Assembly: GCA_963920575.1 (NCBI GenBank)
Contig: OY986966.1
Span: forward strand, 1,508,130-1,572,129
Reading direction: 5' to 3'
From: Narthecium ossifragum
Lineage: Eukaryota > Streptophyta > Magnoliopsida > Dioscoreales > Nartheciaceae
Length of the DNA: 64,000 nucleotides
How positions within the stretch are numbered: position 1 is the stretch's first letter; each line of letters starts with the position of its first letter. A model generated the notes under the pieces. It saw only the letters and a program-made list of their open reading frames with translations, did no database searches and was not told the origin of the DNA. Below, piece after piece: positions 32,827 to 43,020 of the stretch. Made by a program: the position numbers and the translations under genes.

Positions 32827-35247
32827 TGGGTTGTGAGGACCTGCCCCTCTATTCCTATAGCTGGTGGTTGATCCCAAGGGCAATTTGGGAAATTGCGCCT
32901 TGGCGGTCGTTTTTCACACTGGGTGTGCACACACAGGCCTTGCTTGATGGTTGTGTTTGTTAGAAAGGTTAGGTGGACCCTAGCTTGGGTGTTCTGGGCT
33001 TGGGCCCGTTTTCCAGCCCAAGTTTGCACTTCTGGGCAGGGATGATCGATCCTTTGGTCATGGAGGATCGATCCTTCCTGTGCCTGGAAGTCCTTGTCGG
33101 TGGCTTTCGAAGGACGGCCACCGCGGTGGCCGTCGCTTCCCCTGTCAGGGGAGGGAAGACTTTCCCTCCCCTCCCCCGGCTTTTCCCCGGGTTCGCCGGC
33201 TTTTCCCCGGCCTTACCCGCCCTTTCCCCCCTTCCTTTCTTCCTCTCTTCTTCTTCTCCCTCGCGCGGCTCTGTTTCTTCCCCGGTTGAGACCGCTCCTT
33301 CTCCTCCTCCATTCTTCCTCCTCCGGCCATCTTTCCGGGAGCTTGAAGGCTCGTTGGGTTCGTGGCAAGGCGAGGAAGGTCCTGGGGTAGGACTTGGGGA
33401 TCGAAGCTGCGTTGAGGAGGTAGGGTTCTCATTCTAAACTCCGGTTGTTTTCCGAGGTTTTGAATCCGGTTTTGGTTTTCGTTTTAGATCTCCTTGTGGA
33501 GTTGGTGTTTTTCCGGTTTTGAAGCCTTGAGGAGCTTCGTGGTTATCAGATCTACCAGCCCACCAATTTTGGTGAGGTTTGGTTGTGTATTCCGGCGGTT
33601 TTCCCGGCCGGAAGTACATCGGAACCCATCATGATCGATCTTCCTGGGTGGAGTGATCGATCCTCTGGTGTTAGTTTGCTGCACCCAGCCACATGATCGA
33701 TCTTCTTATGGGAGGAGATCGATCATGGGACTTGGGTCAGCCTGGTTACCCTTCGTCCCGAGAATGATCGATCTTCCTGGGAGAAGGATCGATCTTCCTT
33801 GGTGCGACTGGAAGGGTGCCCTCTGTCACCAAAAAGATCGATCTCCTTGGAAGGAGTGATCGATCTTCTTTGGCTCGACAGTGAGGGAGGCTCACTGTTT
33901 CTTGGGTGATCGATCCTCCCTTCGGGAAGGATCGATCCTTTGAGCAGCAGAGAGGGTTTTACTTGTTTTAAATGCTATTTTGCCCGCAGGGCTTCGCATG
34001 TAAATGGTCTTTACGGTTTTACCCTCGGGGTTTATCCTGTAGTGATTTATGCTTGAATGTTTACAGCTCTGTGGTTGAACCGAGAGGGTGATGTCTCTCG
34101 GGGTGCTTAGAATAAATGTGCTGAAGGTATGCCCTTTACCGCTTTGTGGTGAACCGAGGGAATCATGACCCTCGGGAGTGTTTAGTATAAATGGGCCGAA
34201 GGTGTGCCCTTGCCTTGTTGCTTGTTTACAGCTTTAATATCTATCTGCCCTGTTTTGCTTAACTGTGCATTAGACATGTTAGGCTAGTTTGGGTGGGTGT
34301 TTTCCCCCTTGTACTCCGTACCCAGGTGCTAATTGGAGGTGTCCTGCACGGTTCTGTTCCTCTGTTGGTGCAGAGGGTGATCCCGCATGGAACCTTTTTC
34401 CCCTGTTGGGTGCTTAGGGTGATGAGCAAGGTTCATGTCGGGAGCCCTTGGGGCATCGAAAGGGTTATGGAACCTTGGCAGTCCTTAGACTTAGTGCCTG
34501 GTCGGGAGTCAGGGATCGTGGCTCTGTGGCTTGGAGTGCTGGGAGGTGGTTGTCGTAACCTCGGTCGTTCCGCCAAGTGTGGAGGTCCCGCTTGGGGAAG
34601 GGTGTCCTACCAGTAGCGTCATGTCCACCCTGTGTCAGGGACAGTCGGAGTTTGTCCATCCCTAGACAGTGGCAGTCGGAGACGTACTCGGGACAGGGAC
34701 CCTTCGGGTTATCGATAGGATTTATGGGATCCTTGGCAAGCCTCAGCACTTGGCTTCAGGGTTGGTCTTTGGGTTTGCCTTTCTTGTGGGGGTTGTGGAG
34801 TGGGACCCTGCTGAGCTGTTGCACATGCCTACCTGGACTGTGTTTGTTGCAGGTGCTGGTGCCCGGTTCTCCCAACCGTTGCCCCGTCGGTCGTCCAGTG
34901 GCAGCGCGGCGGCTCCTGACCATGTCTGAGGGTCAGGATGGCTTTGTCTGCGCCTTCGTGGAGACCCCGGTGGGCAGTGTGGCTTGCTTTCTTTTTAGGG
35001 GACTGTTTACCCCTTGTTCTAGATCTGTTGTATCTAGGTTTCTCCTGTTGTAACTCTATTATGTGTTTGTAATAGATGTTGTTAGCTTTTGTTTCCTGCT
35101 TCGCTCTTTCTCTGTGGTGTCCAGCTGTTTCCGCCAGCTGGGCCTTTGTCTCGGCTGTTTCCGCCAGTCGAGGCTAGTGGTTGTAGGTGTCTTCCCCTCG
35201 CGGTCCCCGACCCGGGTGCGCTCGGCGGGTCGGGGCGCGACATGGGT
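32827..35247 (+). mobile_element. Solo LTR, 2411 bp, TG...CA ends, 5-bp target duplication TGGGT
   Basis: TGGGT is at 32827-32831 and 35243-35247. The LTR itself is 32832-35242, starting TGTGAGGACCTGCCCC and ending CGGGGCGCGACA. Its two ends match the LTRs of the retrotransposon at 58515-64000 (orientation: plus here, minus there), but the middle is diverged, so it is a sister subfamily. No internal region remains; it arose by LTR-LTR recombination. Frames inside are shadows of GC-rich sequence. Confidence 0.9.
33045..33945. repeat. Cluster of GATCGATC motifs inside the solo LTR
   Basis: About a dozen GATCGATC palindromes occur, two at 33045-33075 and ten between 33629 and 33945, mostly as paired units GATCGATC(T/C)TTCC...GGA..GATCGATC spaced 15-45 bases apart. 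The related LTR at 60541-60690 holds five more. No protein-coding reason is visible, so the array belongs to the LTR itself. Confidence 0.8.
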
Positions 35248-35947
35248 CACCTTGACGGAGACCACTTGTAGCCGTGAAATGTCCGGATACTCTGCCATTG
35301 ACGATCAGAGCAAAGCTTGTAGAGGAGACGCAGGCCATGATCCAACTCCGCCATTGTTGTGGGAAGTTCATGCTTTCCATCACACGTAGAAGGAACGGCC
35401 ACCTCACACTGTCATAGGCTGAACGGATGTCAACTTTAACATCCATTAGAGCCCTTGACTTCAGAGCCTTGTGAAGAGAGTGAAGGAGCTCTTGGACAAC
35501 AACAACATTGTCAAAGATACTCCGTCCGAGTAAAAACGCCGACTGCTCCTTACCAATGAGACCCCCAATGACCCTGTGCAAACGATTAGCTAAAATGGTA
35601 GAGATAATTTTATAGCTAACGTTACACAGTGTAATAGGGCGAAAATCTTTGATTCATTGGGGGTTTGTAACCTTTGGAATTAAGGAGACAAAAGTCTCAT
35701 TCCAGCTTGGGGGGAGGCATGACGAGCGAAAAAACTTCAGAATCAAGTCCATAAAGTCCACTCTAATAATACGCCAAAACTTAAGAAAGAACTCTACGGA
35801 GAAACCATCAGGCCCAGGGCACTTGCCGGTCCCCATATCCTTCATAGCTTCCAAAATCCCATCCTCCAAAACCGGTCCAATAAGCTCTTCATGGCAAGAA
35901 GGCTCCAACGACGGCAACAAAGGTAGAGGTAGAGCAAACTCCACATC
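35248..35947 (-). pseudogene. LINE ORF2 fragment: reverse transcriptase N-terminal half
   Basis: The minus strand reads AMKDMGTGKCPGPDGFSVEF, ETFVSLIPKV, then one in-frame TGA (35651-35653), and continues in the same frame through DFRPITLCN, IGKEQSAFLLGRSIFDN, VDIRSAYDSVRWPFL and TSGLRQGDP, where the solo LTR cuts in. These are reverse-transcriptase fingers and palm motifs, including the first catalytic Asp block (VDIRSAYD). Confidence 0.8.
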
Positions 35948-35964
35948 CATGTTTGAAGGTGTTT

Positions 35965-36418
35965 GACACACAAAAATAAGTGTAGGAATGGAATAGAAAT
36001 AGGATAAATAACCAAGTTATATTATAACCGCCATTAACCGTCATTCCGTCAGGAATGAAATGAGCGATTACATGCTTTTAAATGGGATAGCCTCATTCCC
36101 AACTTGTCAGGAATGAAGCATTCTATTCCAAACTTTAATGTCTAACCAAACAATGAAATATGATTTAACCAAGAATTTGACCATTTGATTTCCCGTGATT
36201 ATGTCCAACCAAACATTATGTTAGTTTTTAAGGGCTCTACTGACTCCAATTTATGTTTTTTTTTTTTCGCATGAGATTTCACCGGTCACCATCGTACGTT
36301 AGCATATATAATTGAGTTTATGAAACCCTGATCTTATTACCGGCTCTTATTTTAGCCAATAGTACAGAAGATATTTCCATACGTCCTCACTCCTCAGGAG
36401 TCATGAAGATACAGGCAA
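35965..36418. other. Intergenic and 3' flank of DUF26 copy 1
   Basis: AT-rich, with GGAATG/CATTCC words on both strands around 35985-36180 (likely an old inverted-repeat element, the LINE target). No gene seen. Confidence 0.45.
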
Positions 36419-37189
36419 TTATGGATACAGGATGGTCTTGACATACTTCCCGGCGTCGGCTCTCGAGCCGGAGTCGAGAGGAAAGAAGAACGGATAGATC
36501 TCATATCGCACGATGCAGCTGCTGTATAGGACCCGACAGCCCTTCCGGTACTGGCAGTAGTCCGGGAACTTCTCCACCGCCGACGACAAGCACTGGGCGC
36601 ACGTCAACGGCTGCAAGTCCCTCGTGCACTGCGCCAGCCCGTAGATGGTCACATAGGGCGTGAACGTCTTCTTGTCTCGGCCGAGCCCCCCGCTCCCCGG
36701 CGCCACCGCCTCCGCCCTCACCTTGCTCATCAACGGCCCCACCTCCTTGTCGAAGGCCACCGGATTCGTGGCGTTTTCCACGTTGATTAAGATGAGGGCG
36801 AAGCCCGTGTCGGAGGTCCCGATGAAGTTTGCGTTGTCGTAGCGCATGAAGCAGTAGTCATACCACACCCTGGCGTCGGCCTGGCCGGGACAGGCCATCG
36901 GTAGCTTCTTGGCGGCGTCGGCGATGCATGCGGAGCAGTCGTCTGGGCCTACATCTCCTCGACACTGTGCGAGCCCGTAGATGATGCTGTTGCCTTGGCC
37001 TGAGGAAGAGGTGGCGAAGCCGCCGATGGAGGCTTTCGAGGTGAGATCGGCGAGGACGTGGTCGATGTTGGCCTTGGTTTGGCCGTCTTTGAAGGTATTG
37101 CCGCAGTACTGGCCGATTGGATCTGCGCAGCTGCACAGAGGGATCAGGAGGGAGAAGAGGAGGACATAATGTAGCAAAAGCAACGCCAT
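36419..37189 (-). CDS. DUF26 secretory protein, copy 1 (cysteine-rich repeat secretory / ginkbilobin-2-like)
   Basis: An uninterrupted 256-residue frame with start at 37189 (CATT context, leader follows). Residues 1-21 (LLLLHYVLLFSLLIPLCSC) are a signal peptide, so the product is secreted, presumably to the apoplast. Two Gnk2-homologous domains follow, each with the C-X8-C-X2-C signature: C76/C85/C88 (CRGDVGPDDCSAC) and C188/C197/C200 (CTRDLQPLTCAQC). Gnk2-type domains can bind mannose and several are antifungal; domain 2 here keeps an Arg in GCRVLYSSC and a Glu in VRYE, positions resembling the sugar-binding pair. There is no kinase domain or membrane anchor, so it is a CRRSP rather than a CRK. 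It forms a pair with the gene at 40175. Confidence 0.9.
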   Translation of the reverse strand: MALLLLHYVLLFSLLIPLCSCADPIGQYCGNTFKDGQTKANIDHVLADLTSKASIGGFATSSSGQGNSIIYGLAQCRGDVGPDDCSACIADAAKKLPMACPGQADARVWYDYCFMRYDNANFIGTSDTGFALILINVENATNPVAFDKEVGPLMSKVRAEAVAPGSGGLGRDKKTFTPYVTIYGLAQCTRDLQPLTCAQCLSSAVEKFPDYCQYRKGCRVLYSSCIVRYEIYPFFFPLDSGSRADAGKYVKTILYP

Positions 37190-37246
37190 TAATTTGCTAG
37201 ATTGCTTGTTTTGGTTTTCTTTATCAGCGCCAGTCCCTTATTTAAG
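37190..37246 (-). promoter_or_regulatory. Leader and TATA-like box of DUF26 copy 1
   Basis: On the minus strand TTAAATAA (37245-37238) sits about 50 bases before the start codon. The block TTATCAGCGCC just downstream of it is conserved ahead of copy 2 (40979-40990), supporting a shared core promoter. Confidence 0.5.
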
Positions 37247-39133
37247 GAAGAGGAAGTGATCGAGGTTGTGGCCTTGTGGGGACTTCCATTGCCGCAATTA
37301 TTGACCCCTTAGCTTGATGCCACTGAGCTGAGTGGGACGGAGTCAATCGCGGAATAAATAACATAAGTTTTTCATTTTAATTCATATTTATAATTGACAA
37401 ATCAATAAAATTACATATAAAATTAGTCAAATCATAATCGGAAGAAAATCATAATATATTGGCACGTGATTATAATCTATTAATATCAGTGTCTTGAAAG
37501 AAAACTTTCAACTTATGATGTTCTTATGAAAAATTTCAATTTATAATATCTATTGAAAGAAACTCACTGACTAATTGAAATTTCCAATTTATATGATATA
37601 ATAAATCAAATAATAATTTGCAAGAAAATTTGTCAGCTCAAAAGCTACACCAAATGCAATAAAACAAACAAAATAATAGGGAAAAGGGAAAGGGGAGGGA
37701 GAGGGTACGTGGGTGTTTTTTTACTTTTATTTATTTATTTTCTAGAGACACTATTACTTTTTGGAGGCAGCTAGGGGTGTCAATTTTTGTTTTTTAGTGG
37801 ATGTTTTTTCTTATTACTTCTAGTTATATGCTATATTATCAAAGTTGAGGGGGTGCAGTTGACCCCTCACAGCCGCCCGTGGACGGAATCAACAAATAAT
37901 GGGTGGCTTGAACTGTATATATACATCCAAATCAATCGGCCTAATTGGGTTGGCAATATATGTGCGCGAAGCACGACATGCGGCAAGAAAAAGTCCACCC
38001 ATTTGTCTTCTAGAACAGGACTTGTCTGCATTCTGATCAAGAAAAATAAATAAAATACATGAGTGTCATCTACTCATGCAATATCTCTCCCTCTTATTGA
38101 ATCTAAATTCCATGTATGCTAATTAACTGATCAAGAGCAATTATATCCTTCTTTCTTGAGATTTATTTAAAATAAAAAAAGGGTTAAATTGATTTGGTAT
38201 ATCAACCTTATAAGGAGCAATAACGGTTAACCTGCATTAATTCATATCCCCTAAGTTCCTTTATATATATTCTCTAAGTTTGCTTTATATAAAACTGCAT
38301 TAATTCATATCAACATAAGTTCTATTAATATTGTCTTATACAATATGCAAAGACTTATACATTTATATTTATTTTATATACACTAACTTAGACTTATAAT
38401 ATTTTATTTTATATTTTATTGGCTATGTTTTATGGTGACAGTGAACAAAAAGCTATGACCAACCTTCGAACCCTGAACCACCTACGGGTCAACACAGCCG
38501 TCCAACCAGACAAACTACAGGGAATTCGTTAAAATTTTATACTAACAATAACTAAAAACTGTGCCAGGGGCACAAGTGAGTACTAGTGTATTATGTATGT
38601 TGGCCCCGAAGAGTTTTGAATTATCCGGTTGTAAAATCATATCAACCTACACTTGTTTTTGAGTGGGTTTTGAGAAAACGAAATTGGATTTTATTTTTAA
38701 ACTGATATACCCACTATCTTATAGCTATATTATAAATAAATCTGATCTTATTGGTACTTGCATTTTACCTCTTTTATATTGATTTTCATCGCAAAAAGTT
38801 GGTTATGCAAAAGTTTGGTAGCTAGGTTGATTGGAGTCACATGATTTCAGAAAGATTCATTGTGATTTATCTGAATAATACAATTACAGCCTCAGTTGAT
38901 TTCCATTGTTTAGGATTTGAAATTAGCCATGTCCTCAGTTTAGAAAATCTATGCTCTTCAAAAATATTTTCTAACGTTCAATTGGTTGTAAAACAGGTCA
39001 ATCGTCAAATAAGAAAAGAGCATTCATGTATAACGTGGAATAAAGTCAATAATAGTTAACTTTCGTGCACAAATAATACCAAACTTATTCTTTCCTATAT
39101 TGTTAAACTTTATTGATGTTTCTATTATAACAT
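37247..39133. other. Upstream and intergenic DNA between the minus-strand DUF26 genes
   Basis: AT-rich. About 37960-38030 (ACTTGTC-type words, GTCTTCTAGAAC) resembles the region upstream of copy 2 at about 41160-41220, so part of this is duplicated promoter flank. No other gene supported. Confidence 0.45.
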
Positions 39134-40077
39134 TTAAAAATAGGGTTATTTGCATATACCCTCCTGAAAAAGGTTTATTTTACGTATACCCCCTTAAAAA
39201 AACAAAATTTGCATCAGAAACCCTGAAAATCTTGATTATTTGCATATAGCCTCTCGGGTTAATTGGGAATGGAATATTCGGTGCGCAAGCTAACGGAGGC
39301 TAACGGTGGAAGCTGAAATTACTAAAATACCCTTACCCCTACCCCTATATATATATGCTTCCTTCTCCCTCATTCGACCCGACGATTGTTGGGGCAAGGG
39401 TTTTTAGAGCTACTGCATGAGCTTGGATGGCAACTAGCATCATCAATGCTTTGAGAAAATAAGACTAGGGTAAAAGATGGAGTGGAGTTCAACCTTTCGA
39501 AATGTAAAAAAAAAACAATGAGATTAATACCTTATATCTGGAACAGCCCAGAAACTTTCTGCATTTGCTGTTGGTGCGATTGGATTGCCAGATGGAGCAG
39601 GACTCTTGGCAATGACAAGTCATATAGGGTGAGTTGTGCGAATATAAGGTGGAGGAAGAAGATGGAGACTTCTTCATGGTTAAATTGACGAGGAAATCGA
39701 TCTATAGAGGATGGAAATTGGCAGAAATCAAGAGAAATAGAGAGAAATTGGGAGAAGTTTGCTACCGATGAGGAAATAGCTAGGTCGCCGGAGGATGAGG
39801 AGATATGTCATCAGAGGATTTGAAGCCCTTGCCCTAACAATCGTCGGGTCGGAGGAGGGGCATATATAGGGGTAGGGGTAAGGGTATATTTGTAATTTCA
39901 GCTTCCACTATTAGCCTCCGTTAGCTTGCACACCGAATATTTCATTCCCAATTAACCGGAGGGGCTATATGCAAATAATCAAGATTTTCAAGGTTTCTGA
40001 TGCAAATTTTGTTTTTTAAGGGGGTATACGTAAAATAAACCTTTTTCAGGAGTATATGCAAATAACCCTTAAAAATA
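39134..40077. mobile_element. Foldback Pack-MULE, 926 bp, about 220-bp inverted repeats, 9-bp target duplication
   Basis: TTAAAAATA is at 39134-39142 and 40069-40077. The element 39143-40068 begins GGGTTATTTGCATATACCCT and ends with the complement; the inverted repeats extend through GCATCAGAAACC, CTAACGGAGGCTAACGG and ACCCCTATATATA. The interior carries a zinc-finger exon on the minus strand (39531-39677). There is no transposase. It inserted between the two minus-strand DUF26 genes. Confidence 0.85.
39531..39677 (-). pseudogene. Captured GRF-type zinc-finger exon
   Basis: ATG at 39677 encodes a serine-rich start (MKKSPSSSSTLYSHNS) followed by CHCQESC...NSKCRKFLGCSRYK, matching the GRF zinc-finger layout (C-X-C, then a basic-F-x-G-C-x-x-Y-K end). 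A GT donor lies directly after the last Lys codon (39530-39529). This is the usual first exon of small plant GRF-finger genes, which are often found in or beside transposons. It is contained wholly within the Pack-MULE; function as a gene is unproven. Confidence 0.65.
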
Positions 40078-40174
40078 AAGCAAGATATATGGGTCCGAGA
40101 CACATCACATCCCCTCGGATTGTTGTACTCCGGCGAGTACCGCCGGCAGGATATACATACAACTATACAAGCTA

Positions 40175-40939
40175 CTACGGATACAGAATGGCCTTTGAAT
40201 ACTTCCCGGTGACGGCGCTCGGGCGGGAGTCGAGAGGGAAGAAGAACGGATAGATCTCATAGCGCACGATGCAGCTGCTGTACAGGACCTGGCAACCCTT
40301 CCGGTACTGGCAATATACCGGGAACTTCTCCACCGCCGATGACAAGCACTGGACACACGTCAACGGCTGCAGGTCCCTGGTGCACTGCGCCAGCCCGTAG
40401 ATGGTCACGTATGGCGTGAACACCTTCTTGTCTCGGCCGAGCTCCTCGCTCCCCGACGCCACCGCCTCCGCCCTCACCTTGCTCATCAACGACCCCACCT
40501 CCTTGTCGAAAGCCACAGGATTCGTGGCGTTCTCCACGTTGATTAATATGGTGGCGAAGCCCGTGTCGGCGGTTCCAATGAAGTTGACGTTGTCGTAGCG
40601 CATGAAGCAGTAGTCGTACCACACCCTGGCGTCGGCTTGGCCGGGACAAGCCGCCGGCAGCTTCTTGGCAGCATCGGCAATGCATGCAGAACAGTCGTCC
40701 GCGCCGACATCTCCTCGGCATTGTGCGAGCCCGTAGATGATGCTGTTGCCTCCGCCGGAGGAGGAGGTGGCGAAGCCACCGACGGAGGCTTTCGCGGTGA
40801 GATCGGCGAGGACGTGGTCGATGTTGGCCTGGGTTTGGCCGCCTTTGAAGCTCTGGCCGCAGTACTGGGCGATGGAATCGGCGCAGCTGCAGAAAGGGAG
40901 CAGGAGGGAGAGGAGGAGGACATGGTGTAGCAACGCCAT
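40175..40939 (-). CDS. DUF26 secretory protein, copy 2
   Basis: An intact 254-residue frame with start at 40939, highly similar to copy 1 throughout (both keep NSIIYGLAQCRGDVG and PLDSR/PLDSG tails). It has a signal peptide at about 1-19, then two Gnk2 domains with C74/C83/C86 and C186/C195/C198. In domain 2 the Arg of copy 1's GCRVLYSSC is Gln (GCQVLYSSC), a change at a position resembling the sugar-binding Arg of ginkbilobin-type proteins. It is a tandem duplicate of copy 1, separated by about 3 kb that now contains the Pack-MULE. Confidence 0.9.
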   Translation of the reverse strand: MALLHHVLLLSLLLPFCSCADSIAQYCGQSFKGGQTQANIDHVLADLTAKASVGGFATSSSGGGNSIIYGLAQCRGDVGADDCSACIADAAKKLPAACPGQADARVWYDYCFMRYDNVNFIGTADTGFATILINVENATNPVAFDKEVGSLMSKVRAEAVASGSEELGRDKKVFTPYVTIYGLAQCTRDLQPLTCVQCLSSAVEKFPVYCQYRKGCQVLYSSCIVRYEIYPFFFPLDSRPSAVTGKYSKAILYP

Positions 40940-41010
40940 TCTTATTGCTTGAAATTGGTTTAGTTTTGGTGTTTTTTGTTTATCAGCGCCGGACTACCCT
41001 TATATAAGGA
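40940..41010 (-). promoter_or_regulatory. Leader and TATA box of DUF26 copy 2
   Basis: TTATATAAGG in the minus reading (about 41009-41000) lies about 60 bases before the start. TTATCAGCGCC follows it, as in copy 1. Confidence 0.55.
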
Positions 41011-42366
41011 AGACGAAGTGAGGTTGGGGGGACAGCCATTGCTGCCATTATTGACCTATGTTGATTGATTCCACTGAGCTGAGTGCGGCGCGAACCAAAC
41101 GAGATGAATATATGGCTTGAAATGGACCTCTAATGCAATTTGACTAATTAATTGGGTTGGCATTGCCCAGCATAAAATGCAAGAACAAAGGACCACTCAA
41201 TGGTGGTCTTCTAGAACTTCATTAGTCTCCCCTATGATTTGTTTACTCCTCTCATCTACGTCTTCTGCACCTTCGCCCAGAAGAGTTAATTTGAATTATC
41301 TGCTCGGAAAACATATAAATATTCTAGAGCTTAATTTGTCTCTCCTATGATTTAGTCAAGTACTCCTTCTATCAGCGTATCCTGCGCCTTGGCCCAGAAG
41401 AGTTTAAATTATCATATATCAGCCAACAATTTGAATTATCCGCTCGGAGAACATATAAATATTCCGATGAACTTTTGGTCGCCGCAGCGCATGCATGAAG
41501 CGGTATTTTGCTGCAATTGTTGACCATTAACGTGTCCTGAGTTTGAGTGGGTCTAGAAAGATAGCTTCAAATTTGTTTTAACTCTCTACGTACTCTTTTG
41601 ACTAAAGTTGTCGGCATAAGATGCAGAAAAAGTCTCCGCTTGCTATGATCTCTAGAATCATGACTTGTCTCGCTTATAGGCTCTCTGTTTTCCTGGGATA
41701 TACTCTGTACAGTAGATGTGGCCAAGAAGAGATCGAGAAATACTCGTTGGTGCAGAATAATACGCCAGTCGAATCTTTCCTTTTCTTTTACAGGGGTGGT
41801 TGTGTGTCTAGATGAAGTTAATTAATGAAATTTGTTGAATAACTATATGGCCTGGCACCTTGAAAGAACCATGAAGGCGATACTTCATACTCATAACCAA
41901 TATCATATGATGATGGAAACGTGCGCTACTTGCCTTTACGTGTACAGGTATGATGAGCAAACCAAGGCTGATTGTGGAATGATGAGTTGGAATGTTGTAA
42001 TGCTTGTTTGAAATCCATTTGTTGGTCAATGAGCAACATTAGTAATGAGGAAGAGCTTGTTGGACTGTATATTCTCGATTTCTCTCAGATAAGGTGAATA
42101 GTACATCCCATTCCACCCTAAAGGTAGCTGATCGGGCCAGGCCTGAATTCCTTAGCCACGTCCTGATGACTCCAAACCTTAATGGGCCACAATTTTCTTG
42201 CTTGGTTGTATGATGGCCCATTGGCTAGAAGCATTGCATTGGATTCTCGGCGTTTTTTCTAGTGTTAATCCCATGCATGGTTAGGTCTCTACCCTATGGA
42301 CCAGACCGAGGCTAAATTTCCTGAGTCCGGAACCAGCTTAATTACACCAGGCATTGTTGAGATTCC
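41011..42366. other. Intergenic; divides minus-strand and plus-strand DUF26 genes
   Basis: It contains two diverged copies of an upstream block (AATTTGAATTATC(T/C)GCTCGGA, ACATATAAATATTC) at about 41290-41325 and 41430-41465. GGCCAGGCCTGAATTCCTTAG at about 42135 resembles words at 46595 and 49180 in the duplicated 3' flanks. No gene supported. Confidence 0.5.
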
Positions 42367-42566
42367 NNNNNNNNNNNNNNNNNNNNNNNNNNNNNNNNNN
42401 NNNNNNNNNNNNNNNNNNNNNNNNNNNNNNNNNNNNNNNNNNNNNNNNNNNNNNNNNNNNNNNNNNNNNNNNNNNNNNNNNNNNNNNNNNNNNNNNNNNN
42501 NNNNNNNNNNNNNNNNNNNNNNNNNNNNNNNNNNNNNNNNNNNNNNNNNNNNNNNNNNNNNNNNNN
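42367..42566. other. Assembly gap (200 N)
   Basis: Exactly 200 unknown bases, probably a scaffold join of arbitrary size. True distance and content here are unknown, and frames crossing it are meaningless. Confidence 0.98.
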
Positions 42567-42960
42567 ATCGGTATCCTCACCTCCTGCTCTTTTGCTTGCA
42601 TCTCCCACTCCAGTGATATCTCTCTCGACACCAGTAAACTTCTGGCAGCAAACAAGCATCTCACATTCTCACTTTCAAAAATACCACTGCGATACATATC
42701 TTTCTCTTCCAACCTTCGTCTCTGTTTTCACTTTCAAAAAGATGGCACCATCTGTAGATCTTTGCCACTTATCCTACAGGAGAGAAACGGTCTAGTGACC
42801 TTGTGTAGTTGATCGTCGATTGAATGCTATGACGAACTATTCAGTATAATATATTTCATGATAGCATAAGCAAAGCTTGAACACTTGCATTCATTCTCGC
42901 TAGCCAGCTATCGAGTTGAAGGATTCTGTGAAACAGAGTGCCCAGTCTTGCTCCTTTGTC

Positions 42961-43020
42961 TTTAAATAGAGATCTCTATGCGTAGCAAAGAATCACACAG
43001 AATAGCTTATTAGCAAAACA
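42961..43020 (+). promoter_or_regulatory. Core promoter and leader shared by plus-strand DUF26 copies
   Basis: TTTAAATA (42961-42968) then GAGATCTCTATGCG(T/A)AGCAA, AGAATCAC and AGCTTA before the ATG at 43021. The same block precedes the copies at 50622 and 53101 (boxes at 50563-50570 and 53041-53048), and in part the copy at 45554. Confidence 0.65.

Larger units (their letters stand above)
30618..35964 (-). mobile_element. 5'-truncated L1-type LINE with 14-17-bp target duplication, split by a solo LTR
   Basis: CATGTTTGAAGGTGTTT occurs at 30618-30634 and 35948-35964. The left copy runs into a T-run (poly-A tail on the minus strand), so the LINE's 3' end is at the left and the 5' truncation point is at 35947. 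Minus the inserted LTR the LINE is about 2.9 kb and carries reverse transcriptase, a zf-RVT zinc finger and RNase H, but no endonuclease. Its reading frame has stops, so it is dead. Confidence 0.85.

Noticed and set aside
33629..33945. CRISPR-like array
   Set aside because: The spaced GATCGATC units are too short and too irregular, in a plant LTR; no CRISPR context.
32973..35389. Frames of 70-158 codons inside the solo LTR
   Set aside because: They lie wholly within an LTR, are Pro/Arg-rich shadows of GC-rich sequence, and cross its boundary.
40257..40930. Antisense and shifted frames over the DUF26 genes
   Set aside because: GC-rich shadow frames; no signal peptide, no cysteine signature.
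42296..42812. Frames spanning the N gap
   Set aside because: They include 200 unknown bases and cannot be evaluated.
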